This document shows, in pieces, positions 23,001 to 35,000 of a DNA stretch of 64,000 nucleotides (its first letter is position 1; each line of letters opens with the position of its first letter). The DNA is from Sthenelais limicola (taxonomy: Eukaryota; Annelida; Polychaeta; Phyllodocida; Sigalionidae). The translations under genes and the position numbers were made by a program. The DNA lies in the NCBI GenBank assembly GCA_942159475.1, contig OW804096.1:134903285-134967284 (forward strand). The letters are read 5' to 3'. Under the pieces are notes generated by a model, which worked only from the letters and a program-made list of their open reading frames with translations, was not told the origin of the DNA and did no database searches.

Positions 23001-26000
23001 CAAATAAGTCGTCTGCAACTACTGAAAGAAATAACTGTATGGCTAAACATAACTACAAATATCTATGCAAATCTAAAGTCAAAAGCTAATCTCCAAATAA
23101 CTACTTACGCCTGGACGCCAATGTCGTCTGCTCGACCGAAATCGGGAGGGAAAGACCAGGTAGGCGCGAAGGAACAGTAGCTGAAAATCTGCTCCTTACG
23201 CACCTCAGGCTGGGGATATCCCCCAAAGAGAGCGTTTAGAACAGCCACTCTCATTGGAGGATATTCTTGTCTGTGTAATCCCAGAATTCCGCGCGGCCGC
23301 CATCTTGGTTATGAAGGCATGGCATGGCCACACAGAACTCTGAGATTTCCAGCCCGAACTGGCCGAATTTAGAGGAAATAAAAGCCTAAAGGTAGGGGAC
23401 GATTTTGGGGGGACAAGGGACTCTAAGTTGGGGAAGGAGTGGCCGATATTTCGCGGCAAGGGTCGTCATAATTACGACGCACATGCCTCGAAAATACCGA
23501 CGGAATCGGCGGCGGAGTGGCAGCGAGGGAGCTCGGGGGAAGGCTGTCGACCTCACTGCACTCTACACCCGTCGTTACACTCTCCCCTCCTTAGAATCTG
23601 CTCGTCCCGAGCAGCAACACTCCGGCCTCAAATAGTTATTTTGGGCTAGAGTGCTGGGCACCAGACGTCCAGACTAACAGAAAAAAAACAACATTATATA
23701 CAGTATTTACACCCCCAGGATGACCCTGACGAGCTAGTCCATCCTCCTGAGCTGGGTGAGGAGCTCCTGCAGGCTCAGGTGCTCGTCCTGGTAGCCCCTA
23801 TCGAAGAACTCCCGGATCATGTCCGCGAAGTGCCTGATGTTGTTGTCGATCAGCCTCCGGTCGATCATATGGAGGCCAAGGCTGAATGTGCCCCCGCGCT
23901 GGGACCCGGCCAGCGGGAAGTAGGGCGGGAGGCACATTATCGACCACAGGCCCATGGCTCTGTGGGTCAGCCTGTTGGCCACCCCAATGCCCAGTTCGTT
24001 GAGCAGGCTATGGCCCCCGTTGACGGTGTCCGCCGACCCGAGATGCAGGAAGAGGCCGGAAGGTGCCACCACTTGCCCTACCCGCCCATCGCTAAACGAT
24101 ATGTTGGTGCCAAGAGGGGGCACAATGGCTGTCAGGTGGTGGCCCACGTTGGGGGGCAGCTCCAGCCCCGCTGACAAATACATAGCGTTGACTGGGCCCC
24201 CAGTCTGGGTGGCCGTTTCCTGGGTGCGCAGCAGGGGGCCCCCACCCGCCTGCGTGGCTTGGTCGTTGCTTCCGGTGCCAGTCTGAGTGGCCTCGTCTTG
24301 GGAGTCAGGGTCAGTCTGGGTGGCTTGGTGCACCGACTGGCACTCCGACTCCCTCTCCGGAGCAATGCTGAGGGACTGGTCCCAGTCCTCCTGGTCGACC
24401 AGGACGAAACCAGGGGACTGGTCCCAATCACTGTCCGGCTCTGCACGCTCTTCGCTGGGAGGCGCTGGCGACTCCCGTCTGAGAGGCGGCAGGTTGTCCA
24501 GTGGTGTCTCACGCAGCTGGCCGTCCGGGCAATAATACCGGAAATCCCGGTTGCCGGACGGGAAAGCTGCTGGCCTCTCCTTTGTCTGGGGTGGTGACGG
24601 ATTCCGGTAAGGCCGGGCCGTCGCCCCCGAGGCACATTTGGTGCCCCGAGGTGTCGGCCTCAGCATCTCACCGGAAGAGGTCTTGCGAACGGAGGACCCC
24701 GCAGGGCGGGCCGTCACCCCCGAAGCACTGCTCCGGGGTGTCGGCCTCGGCCCGGGCCCGGCTGGGGTAGGCGATGTCTCCTGTCGAGCGGTCACCCCTG
24801 GAGCACATGATGCACCCTGGGGTGTCTCCCTCGCCAACTTGGCCCTTCTGCTCCTCCTCCTTCTCTTCGCCGATCTCGACGGCACAGGTGCGGCCGCCGG
24901 TCCTGGTGCAGGGGCCACCGATGCAGGCTCCAGTGGTGGCGGCAGCTGTGCTGCGGGGCACACTGGAAAATGCAGCTGGATGTGCCCAACCACCAGTTCT
25001 CCGCACAAACAGCAGTACATCCTGCAAGAAAACATATGACATCAAAATTTTGTTGCCGTAATTGCTGTTTCTTACCTTTAGATCCGGTTCTGTAGGGTGG
25101 CCAAGCAGAAAACAGACTTACCTTACAATCAGCTACGACTTAGAACAGGAAGTGGGAGGGGCAGCCCAGTAATAAGCCGCCACACAACCCGCTCCCAGAC
25201 CGAAGAGCGCTCCAGGCTGGTTACGGAGAGGGGAGCGGGGTAGCACTAAGCACCCGTTCAACCCAGTCTTCGTCTACGCAGCCCTTCATTTGCTCAATCC
25301 GGTCGATATGGACCACGCGTTTCCGACCTCGGGGCCCGTCCCTAATCTCCACATTCAACCGGCCGACCGGACAGGTCACCACGAAGGGCCCAGTCCATAC
25401 GTTCTTCAACTTGGGGTTCTGTCCGATCTTCTTGGTAGGGTCGAACAGCCACACAGCAGTCCCGCGTTCAAAAGTTCTACACGCCGTCTTCCGATCGTAG
25501 TACTTCCGTTGCTGTCTCTGTGCCGTACCAATGTGTTGTCTTGCCAGTCCATGGCAGCTCTCCAGCCGCCGCTGCACATTAGTTACGTAGGTGGCAATCC
25601 CCGGTATGGACATCTCCTCTCCAGGGGGTGTTGCCAGAACAGCCTGGGGCAACTGGCACTCCCTCCCAAACATCATTTCGTTCGGTGTGAAGCCAGTGGT
25701 GGAGTGGACCGTGGAACGATAGGCCATTCCTATTAACGGTAGGTGCTGGTCCCAGTCCTTTTGATTTTCGTGCACCAGTTGCCTCAGCATGCATCCTATG
25801 ACCCGGTTCATGCGTTCTACCTGGCCGTCACTCTGGGGCCGCCAAGGAGAGGTCCGGACTTTGTCCACATGGAACAACTTGCACAGCTGCTGCATTAAGT
25901 TGGAGTTAAAGTCGGAGCCTTGGTCCGATAGTAGCTGCTGTGGAACACCCAGTCGGCAGAAGATAGTCTCTACTAGGGCCTCTGCCACCGTTTCTGCCCG

Positions 26001-29000
26001 ATGGTCCGGTAAAGCTATGATTTCCACCCACTTGGTGAAATAATCGGCTATCACTAAGATGAATCGGTTGTTACAGTCTGTGGTGGGCAGTGGACCCATG
26101 ATGTCCATTGCAACTCTCTCCATCGGCGCTCCAGTGGGCATGCTCTTCATAGGAGACTTGTGTACAGGACTCCGGTGCTTAGTACAGAAGCAGACATCAC
26201 ATCTCCGACACCAGTTCCGCACATCTCGGCTTAGGTGCCTCCAGAAGAACCGACTTTGCCTTACCCTCACCAGTGTTTTCTCGGGGCCCATGTGTCCTCC
26301 ACATGGGTGGTCGTGTAGTACAGCCAGTAGGGGCTCAGCCAGGGTCTTCGGCAGTATCACTTTCTCTACCGGCCCGTCTTTTCCCGACCATTTGTATGTA
26401 AGCATGCCATTAGTCAGTCCGACCAAGTCAAATTGGCTCCACCAGTATTTGACATCTGGGTGATGGCTGCTGATTTCATCTGCCGTGGGCCTTTGTGTTC
26501 CCCACGAGCTAACCGTGGATAGGATGGGGTCCTCCGCCTGAGCCTTCCTCAATGATTCGTCTGACCATTTGTCAACTTCTGTTGTTGGCAGCAGGGTTGC
26601 TTGGGCATTTGTCCTCTTCCTCCTTGAGCGTCCGCGGCGTCCCAATGTTCTCCTGGTGGATGCAGCGCGGACATGAACATCCTTGTCCTTGTCCTTCTCC
26701 TTGGACTTGGAACGCTTTGTCAAGGCAGGGTCATCGTGCTCCAAGCCACACTGTGCGCAGGGGAATGGACATGGTATTCGGGAGAGAGCGTCAGCATTGG
26801 TATGAAGTCTGCCCGGCCGATGCTCTATGGTGAACTGAAAGGGGGCTAGGCTTTCTAGCCATCTAGCTAGTTGCCCCTCCGGATTCTTCTGACTCCAAAG
26901 CCAACGGAGTGAGCCGTGATCTGTCCTGACGAGAAACTGCTTGCCATAGAGGTAATGACGGTACTTTCCAATAAAGAAAACAACCGCTAAGAGTTCCCTC
27001 CGAGTGACACAGTAATTCCGCTCAGCTGGTTGCAGCGTTCGGCTTCCGTAAGCGATGACACGTTCTACGTTGTCCTGGACTTGCGCCAACACAGAGCCAA
27101 TGCTGCAATTACTAGCATCGGTATCTAGAATGAACTGGCTGACTTGGTTGGGGTAAGCCAGTATTGGGGCCCTCACTAGCCGCTCCTTCAATGCCAGGAA
27201 GGCTGCTTCCTCCTTGCCGCTCCAGTTGAACGCTGTATCCTTCCCCGTCAAGCGATTCAGAGACTCCGCAACCTCTGCGTACCCTTGGATAAACCTGCGA
27301 TAGTACGATGTGAGCCCCAAGAATGCTCGTAGCTGCTTCTTGGTCTGTGGGCTAGGCCAATCCTTCACTTTATTGGTCTTAGCATCATCAGTCCGGATAC
27401 CATTGCCAGAAACCACATGTCCCAGGAATTCGACCTCCTTCCGAAACAGGTGGCACTTTGTAGGCTTTAGCTTTAGGTTAGCCCTCCGGAAACACTCAAA
27501 CACGCGTCTCACCCTCTCAAGCAATTCCTGTGGCGATGTTCCATGGATGATTACATCATCCAAATAGATGAGGACGCCATTCCCCTTCTCTGTCCGTAGG
27601 ACCTTGTCCATCAACCTCTCGAAGGTAGACGGAGCATTGCAGAGCCCAAAGGGCATGACTGTCCATTCATACAGCCCTTCCTTAGTACAGAAGGCTGTCT
27701 TGGATTGGTCCTCGGGTGTTACTCCTACCTGCCAGTATCCAGAGGCAAGGTCCAATGTTGTGAACCAGCCACTGCCGCCTAGGGCGTTCAGGTTGTCTTC
27801 AATGTGGGGAAGCGGGTAGGCATCCTTGCGGGTAACCTCGTTGAGTTTTCGGTAGTCAACGCAGAACCTGTGGCTCCCGTCTTTCTTTTTGACAATAACC
27901 ACTGGGGCTGCCCACGGACTATCGGAGGGCTGAATGACACCTCGCTCCAGCATCTTGTCCACCTCTTCCCTCACAACATGTTGGAGATGCATTGGCGTGC
28001 GATGGGGCCGCAGTTTCTGAGGGCGAGCCTCACCAGTGTCAATGTAGTGTTGCACCATGTCCGTCTGCCCGAGAGGTTCGCCAGAGCAAGCGAAAATATC
28101 CCGATAGTCTCCGAGTAGTTTCCTGACTGCCTGTTGGTCCTCCCCCTTCAGAAACTGGCAGGCCTCATCTCCCAGAGCAACCATCTCCTCCTGAGGTTGC
28201 AGGCTCCTTCTGAACTGAAACTGGGGGGATTCCAAATCCTCTCCCTGAACTTGCTCAACCAGAGCAATACAAGTCCCTTGGTCTATCTCTATGATCTCCG
28301 GAGTCCTGTTGGTCAGGTGAATAGTGATGTGGCCCCCATCCAAGGTTACGACGGTGTTTTCTGCCTTTAACCCATGTGTGGTGAACAACTGGTCGCAAGG
28401 GCTTATGGTGCCTTCCCGAAAATTTGGTCGTTCGAGTACGATACCCGGTACGGTGACTCCGTGGAAAGCTGGAATAATAATATCCATTGCGGCCAATACG
28501 TCCTGGGGTCCTGCTCTACCTTGCCCCTGCAGAGGGAGTCCGGCGGCTGGTTCGGTCTGCCCAGCCAACCTAAGGTCTTCAAAGTTCCAACTCCATTCCA
28601 GTTGGTGTTTGCGGAGGAAGTCGTATCCCAGGATCAACTCATCTGCCAAGTCACATACCAGGAATCGGTGGTTGAAGGCTCCCAATTTGTTCACAACTGT
28701 CAATTCTACGGTAGAGTGGATGGGGATGCTTGTCCCGTTTATAGCGAAAACCCTTATGCCACAAGATCGCATGGCCATGTCTGTCCCCCGTTGTCGGAAC
28801 CTGGTGACCATACTCTGTGACACGAAAGACTTCTCTGCACCGGTATCGATTAGGGCAGCCACTTCCTCTCTGACTCCCTCTGACTCCACTCGGGCGAGAA
28901 CACGCATCTCACGCTCCCTCCGGTCTCTGACCACGTCTCCTGCCCTTTGTGCGCGACTCGGCCCTTCCACAGCATGACCTGCTATATCTAGGTGGCCCTG

Positions 29001-32000
29001 TTGGGAAGCAGATGGTGAGGTTGACGGTTGACGAGGTGGGTATGGGCTGTCCCCTCTAACAAAGCCTTTACCACGCTCACTGGAGTTGTGTCGCTCCTGG
29101 TGATTATGACGGTGTGGTGACGCAGAGGCTTCCCTCGGTCCTTGAGGCCAGGGATTCGGACTGGGGCTCCTGCCCTGCCGGCATTCCCGTGCAAAGTGGC
29201 CTGGTTTTCCACAGCGGTAGCATGTACTCTGTCCTTGTGAGCCAAATCGGTGTGGGCTTCCTGACCCACGGTCCTTGCTCCTAGCCTGCCTCTCATCCCT
29301 CACAGTCTGCTGAAGCTCCTCAAGTCGGGAACTGAGGAAGTCCACCTTGTTTTGGAGCTCCTTCATTGCCGGCCCGTGCTCAGGACTGGTCCCTCGGAAC
29401 CGTACTTTTGTGGTCCCTGAAGGTTGACTTTGTTTTTCCATCCCCGTCCATGCCTCCTCTCTTGCAGCCACCTGGACTGCGACATCCAAGGTTTCGGGCT
29501 CTGCGTCGTAGACTGCTTTCCTCAACGTGGCAGCATCTAGGGCATGTGTGAACCGGTCAATGGCCATCACTTCTGCCGCAGAGGGAGAGAATTCTGGGTA
29601 TGCTAGCTTGACCAGGGTACGGATGTCCTGTGCAAGGGCGCCTAGTGCTTCGCCCTCTTTCCTCACCCTTCCACGAAGCGTACTCTTGTGGACAGCGGCA
29701 TGTTGCTGTATGCCAAACCTCCGCTGAAGGGCCACATCTAAGGCTTCGTATGAGCGTTGGACCCTTGGGTTCTCCCCGTCAACATACCGTTGCGCCTCCC
29801 CTGTTAGCTGTACTAGCAGCAAGTCCACCATCTCATCCTCGGACCACCCGTTGATCCGGGTTAACCGTTCGAAATAATTACGGTATTCCTCCCAAGATAT
29901 ACTACCATCGTATGTTCTTGGTTTTATACCGTTCCTACCAGGGTGGCGCTCTCCAAGGTGGGTGTCTCTTTGTGGCCGCCTCTCGCCCCAACGGTAAGCC
30001 CTAGGTGGTGACCTCTCATCATGGTAATTGCCCCGACGTTGGGGTCTTCCATTACGCTGCCTCCCTTCACGTCGCACATCCGGGGATGGGCGTCTTTCAT
30101 TCTGCCGAGCATCCTGCGGTGGACGTCTCTCGCCCTCACGACCTCTCAGCGGTGCGCGCCTCTCATCGTCGCGATCCCCTTGAGGTGGGCGTCTCTCGTC
30201 GTCACGATCTCCCTGAGGTGGGCGTCTCTCGTCATCGCGATCTCCCTGAGGTGGGCGTCTCTCATCATCGCGATCCCCTCGAGTTGGGCGTCTCTCATCG
30301 TCACGATCTACTCGAGGTGGGCGTCTCTCGTCATCGCGATCTCCTCGTGGTGGGCGCCTCTCATCGTGACGCGGTAGTCTGTCACGGGGACGATCATCTC
30401 GGGGCGGTCGTCCTTCTTCAGGACGATCCTCCTGAGGTGAGTAGACGTTGTCCTCAGTCACATTGTGGTACCCATAGGGAGGCCTGGGCTCCTCTCCATA
30501 TTTTGCTCCGTAGTCCCTGGGTGGATGCATAGGCGGTATCCATGGAGGTGCGCCCATATAAGGCCATTGCATGCCTTCTGTCATCTGCGGGGCCCACCCA
30601 GGGTTCCATCCTTGCACCCATGGTGGTGGCGGGTTATGATCGCCATATGCATGACCCTGTGTGGGGTACCCCACATCACTCCCATAACCTCCAGGGTATG
30701 TTGGGGGTCCAGCAAACTCTCCCCATGGGGTCTTGGAGCGCCTCCTGCGTCGATCCATTCGTGGGGTTCTCGTTGGCGATCCCCGTCTTGAATTATCGCT
30801 GTCTGAGTCAATGTGGCTCTGGACGCGCTCTGGGGCTTGCCAAGGAGAGGTCCGGACTTTGTCCACATGGAACAACTTGCACAGCTGCTGCATTAAGTTG
30901 GAGTTAAAGTCGGAGCCTTGGTCCGATAGTAGCTGCTGTGGAACACCCAGTCGGCAGAAGATAGTCTCTACTAGGGCCTCTGCCACCGTTTCTGCCCGAT
31001 GGTCCGGTAAAGCTATGATTTCCACCCACTTGGTGAAATAATCGGCTATCACTAAGATGAATCGGTTGTTACAGTCTGTGGTGGGCAGTGGACCCATGAT
31101 GTCCATTGCAACTCTCTCCATCGGCGCTCCAGTGGGCATGCTCTTCATAGGAGACTTGTGTACAGGACTCCGGTGCTTAGTACAGAAGCAGACATCACAT
31201 CTCCGACACCAGTTCCGCACATCTCGGCTTAGGTGCCTCCAGAAGAACCGACTTTGCCTTACCCTCACCAGTGTTTTCTCGGGGCCCATGTGTCCTCCAC
31301 ATGGGTGGTCGTGTAGTACAGCCAGTAGGGGCTCAGCCAGGGTCTTCGGCAGTATCACTTTCTCTACCGGCCCGTCTTTTCCCGACCATTTGTATGTAAG
31401 CATGCCATTAGTCAGTCCGACCAAGTCAAATTGGCTCCACCAGTATTTGACATCTGGGTGATGGCTGCTGATTTCATCTGCCGTGGGCCTTTGTGTTCCC
31501 CACGAGCTAACCGTGGATAGGATGGGGTCCTCCGCCTGAGCCTTCCTCAATGATTCGTCTGACCATTTGTCAACTTCTGTTGTTGGCAGCAGGGTTGCTT
31601 GGGCATTTGTCCTCTTCCTCCTTGAGCGTCCGCGGCGTCCCAATGTTCTCCTGGTGGATGCAGCGCGGACATGAACATCCTTGTCCTTGTCCTTCTCCTT
31701 GGACTTGGAACGCTTTGTCAAGGCAGGGTCATCGTGCTCCAAGCCACACTGTGCGCAGGGGAATGGACATGGTATTCGGGAGAGAGCGTCAGCATTGGTA
31801 TGAAGTCTGCCCGGCCGATGCTCTATGGTGAACTGAAAGGGGGCTAGGCTTTCTAGCCATCTAGCTAGTTGCCCCTCCGGATTCTTCTGACTCCAAAGCC
31901 AACGGAGTGAGCCGTGATCTGTCCTGACGAGAAACTGCTTGCCATAGAGGTAATGACGGTACTTTCCAATAAAGAAAACAACCGCTAAGAGTTCCCTCCG

Positions 32001-35000
32001 AGTGACACAGTAATTCCGCTCAGCTGGTTGCAGCGTTCGGCTTCCGTAAGCGATGACACGTTCTACGTTGTCCTGGACTTGCGCCAACACAGAGCCAATG
32101 CTGCAATTACTAGCATCGGTATCTAGAATGAACTGGCTGACTTGGTTGGGGTAAGCCAGTATTGGGGCCCTCACTAGCCGCTCCTTCAATATTGTAGTGT
32201 CTGTAATTAAGGACATTTATACAGTGCGCAACATAACCCAAAGACCGACGCCCAGGGCTCCACAGAATGTTGGAACGTTGGTCTCTGAGATTGATATTTG
32301 AACGTTGGTCTCTGAGATTGATATTTGTCAGGGTCCGATGGTCTCCAATGAAATATCCAAGTGATGAAATATTTATTTCTATATATTCTTGTCGATTCTG
32401 AGTTTGTCTAGAGAAGTTCCATGTATTTGTCCTATACATGTTGGCAGCCTTGATTGTGTAGTAATTTTATAGATATAATTCATGATAAGCATATGAATAC
32501 ATGTTACATTCCTTTTCTTTATAATATAGGACATTTTATATGCATTACTTTAGTATAGTTGGCAGAAGATGAGATAAGATACTACTTTATTTATCGAACT
32601 CACATTACATAAGGGTAATGATAATAATAATAATAACATATAAAAAGACAAATAGGTATACAGTCATCTAGATCAGATCCAGTTCTCCCAGACGTTACCA
32701 TCTCGTTGGTCCGAGCAAATTTTGAAAATATAATAATCTTTTTGAGAAAGATTGTAAAATATAAGAGATAAACTTTTAAAGTTTCAATATATATTTAATG
32801 AAGGTAAATAGGGACGGTATGTCACTACTGACCAAGTTCTGCTTGGTGTGAGATGGCATCGTATGGTTATATACATGGTATATAAATATAATATAATACA
32901 GTATAAAGAATGCTCGGCCAAACGTTCATTGTCGTGATCTTCTTCCATATCATATTTATTTAGTTATAATATGCATGGCCTTACACTGGAAGACATGGAC
33001 ACGGAACCGTCTTTCTATTTAAGAATAAATATTGAATTAATCCATTTGGTATAAAGTCACGTTACCAGTATTACAGAGCGTCATAACTGAGGGGAATTCT
33101 CATATATCACCAAATACAAGTGTAATACGTTTTAAAATAAAACTTGAAAGTATGCTATTTCCTATACTAACGGCGGTAGTCATGTATAATAATAATAGTT
33201 TCATTGATGTGGGGTGCAGGCCGAGTGGACTAAAGGGTCAGATTTTCAGAAAATGTACAATTGGCCTTTTCTAATTCTCTCAAATAAACCAAATTCAGAC
33301 GAAAGTCAGGAACAAAATACAGTTCAACATAACCAGAGAGATTTATTGAATAAATACAATACAGAATAGACTCAGATATACCTAGTATTTATCAATCTTC
33401 ACTCTAATTTAGCAGAATTTGATAGATTTGTAGAACTGTAGATTGTGCATTTTCTGAAAACCTGACCCTAAAGCGCTGGGTCGGCTCAGTAACATGTTGT
33501 GGGTTGGAAACCGAGCGCAGCTACAATTTCACCTCTTCCCCCCAGGTACTAGAGGAAGACCACCATTGCGGTGGTCCAGAAATTTAGCCCGCTATCTATT
33601 GGCCTCAGGATATTATTTTATTGTCTGTTTTTGTTCTTATAGTTGTCGTTTTTCTCACTTTTAATGACTGCCCACCACCCCGCCCTGCTTCCCACACTCT
33701 CTCTTCCTTGTTAATGTTTGTGTGTAATACCTGCTCCCTACAGTAGTGGCCAACGCCACTACCGTGGGGAAGCAGGGAGGGAAGCATGAGTATGGTGGTA
33801 GTGGCCAGTGGTGCCGTGTGCAAAAGTTTGAATGGAATAGCCATAGGACCAAAATAAGTGCTGATCCTGATGTTCGTGTACCATAAACATATATATTCCT
33901 CCAATCGAAAATGTAGCCTACGAATATAGCTTTTGATTAAGACTAAATAGGCTGCTATATGTAGTGTTTAAGTGTGATAAGTGGACAATCCATATGACCT
34001 AGACATTACTGGGAAAGACCGAGATATCCTGCGACAGCTTCAATTTTTTAGTTCCGTGGGAATCCCCCTCTTCTCAGAGGGCGGGTCGGTCGCTGCTGGT
34101 CTAGTCCTGGTAAATAAAATAATAATAAATATAAATTGTGTTGTGTTTCTAGTTCCATCTACAACAAGCCAAGCTGAGGTCTAAGATCAGGATAGAGGAC
34201 AGTAGAGCTAAGCCTATAGACCTGTTGGCACAATACATCAGCCCTGATGACGAGGACTTCACACTGGAGATGCACGAACCATACACATGCCTTAATGTAC
34301 GTCCATTTTTTATTTTTTTTATTTATTTTTTGTGAACGTGGGGGTGAAAATGTTCCAAAGGAGATCAGTCCAAAATGTTAAGTCCTCTGGGTACCATGGT
34401 TTTGAGTCTGGCTACCCATCTCTTCTCCTGTGTGTTCCTTCTTTCTCTGGCTGTGTGGCTGCTTGCTTCAGCCTTGATGAGATGGAGATGTAGGTTGATT
34501 TGGAAATAAATTTTATTTGAGTCCAATTTCACAACATTGATATTCTCATGAAGGTTTATTTTCCTAGTGTCCAGTACTTCTACTAATAAAAGGCAGTATT
34601 TTTTAAAACTTTCTAAACTTTTTTTTTGTTTAAATTGTTTTGCATGGAGGATATTCAGGAGGATAAGCGGCATTTGCCAAAGTTTTTAAACGATTCGGTT
34701 GATCCGGTCTTCCTACGTAACCTGAAATTTCGCTTTAGAAGTTATACAAATGAGTAGCTATAGTAATTAGCTAATGAAAGTCATGTACATCATTTCTTTG
34801 GAGAGAGAGTTTGAGATGGGTGATAATGAGATGAGATGGGGGTGATGTGATGGTGAAACATGTTTGGGAAACAAATGTGTCAATCAGCACTACCTTATGC
34901 CCCTCCTGTTATTGTGAGACAAACGATTTGTTTTACAAGGGTTTGTGTCACTTCTACGCCCCCTCCAGCACCTCAAACTGTATTAATGGGTCAGAATTTC

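Larger units (their letters stand above)
22814..32190 (-). mobile_element. Ty3/Gypsy retroelement, 5'-truncated, with internal duplication
   Basis: Antisense in CACTIN intron 6. Reading its own strand: a duplicated RNase H-integrase fragment (32190-30839), gag-pol (30838-25221), a spacer with splice signals, an accessory ORF (25035-23734), a polypurine tract and one LTR (23579-22814). No 5' LTR or primer-binding site is found on the right. AATAT occurs at both outer borders (22809-22813; 32188-32192, where AAT may belong to the element). The reading frames are intact, suggesting a young insertion. No restored version is proposed here. Confidence 0.85.

Noticed and set aside
23734..25035. Calling the third retroelement ORF an envelope gene
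   Set aside because: No signal peptide, cleavage site or membrane helix is visible; only its position suggests env.
23779..25061. Plus-strand frames of 82-133 codons opposite the accessory ORF
   Set aside because: Shadows of the GC-rich minus-strand retroelement ORF.
25290..31831. Many plus-strand frames opposite gag-pol
   Set aside because: Shadows. Their exact duplication only confirms that the two 1352-bp segments are identical.
32193..32460. A 5' LTR of the Gypsy element to the right of the truncated end
   Set aside because: No similarity to the 766-bp LTR on the left; a PBS-like TGGAGCCCTGGGCG alone is not enough.
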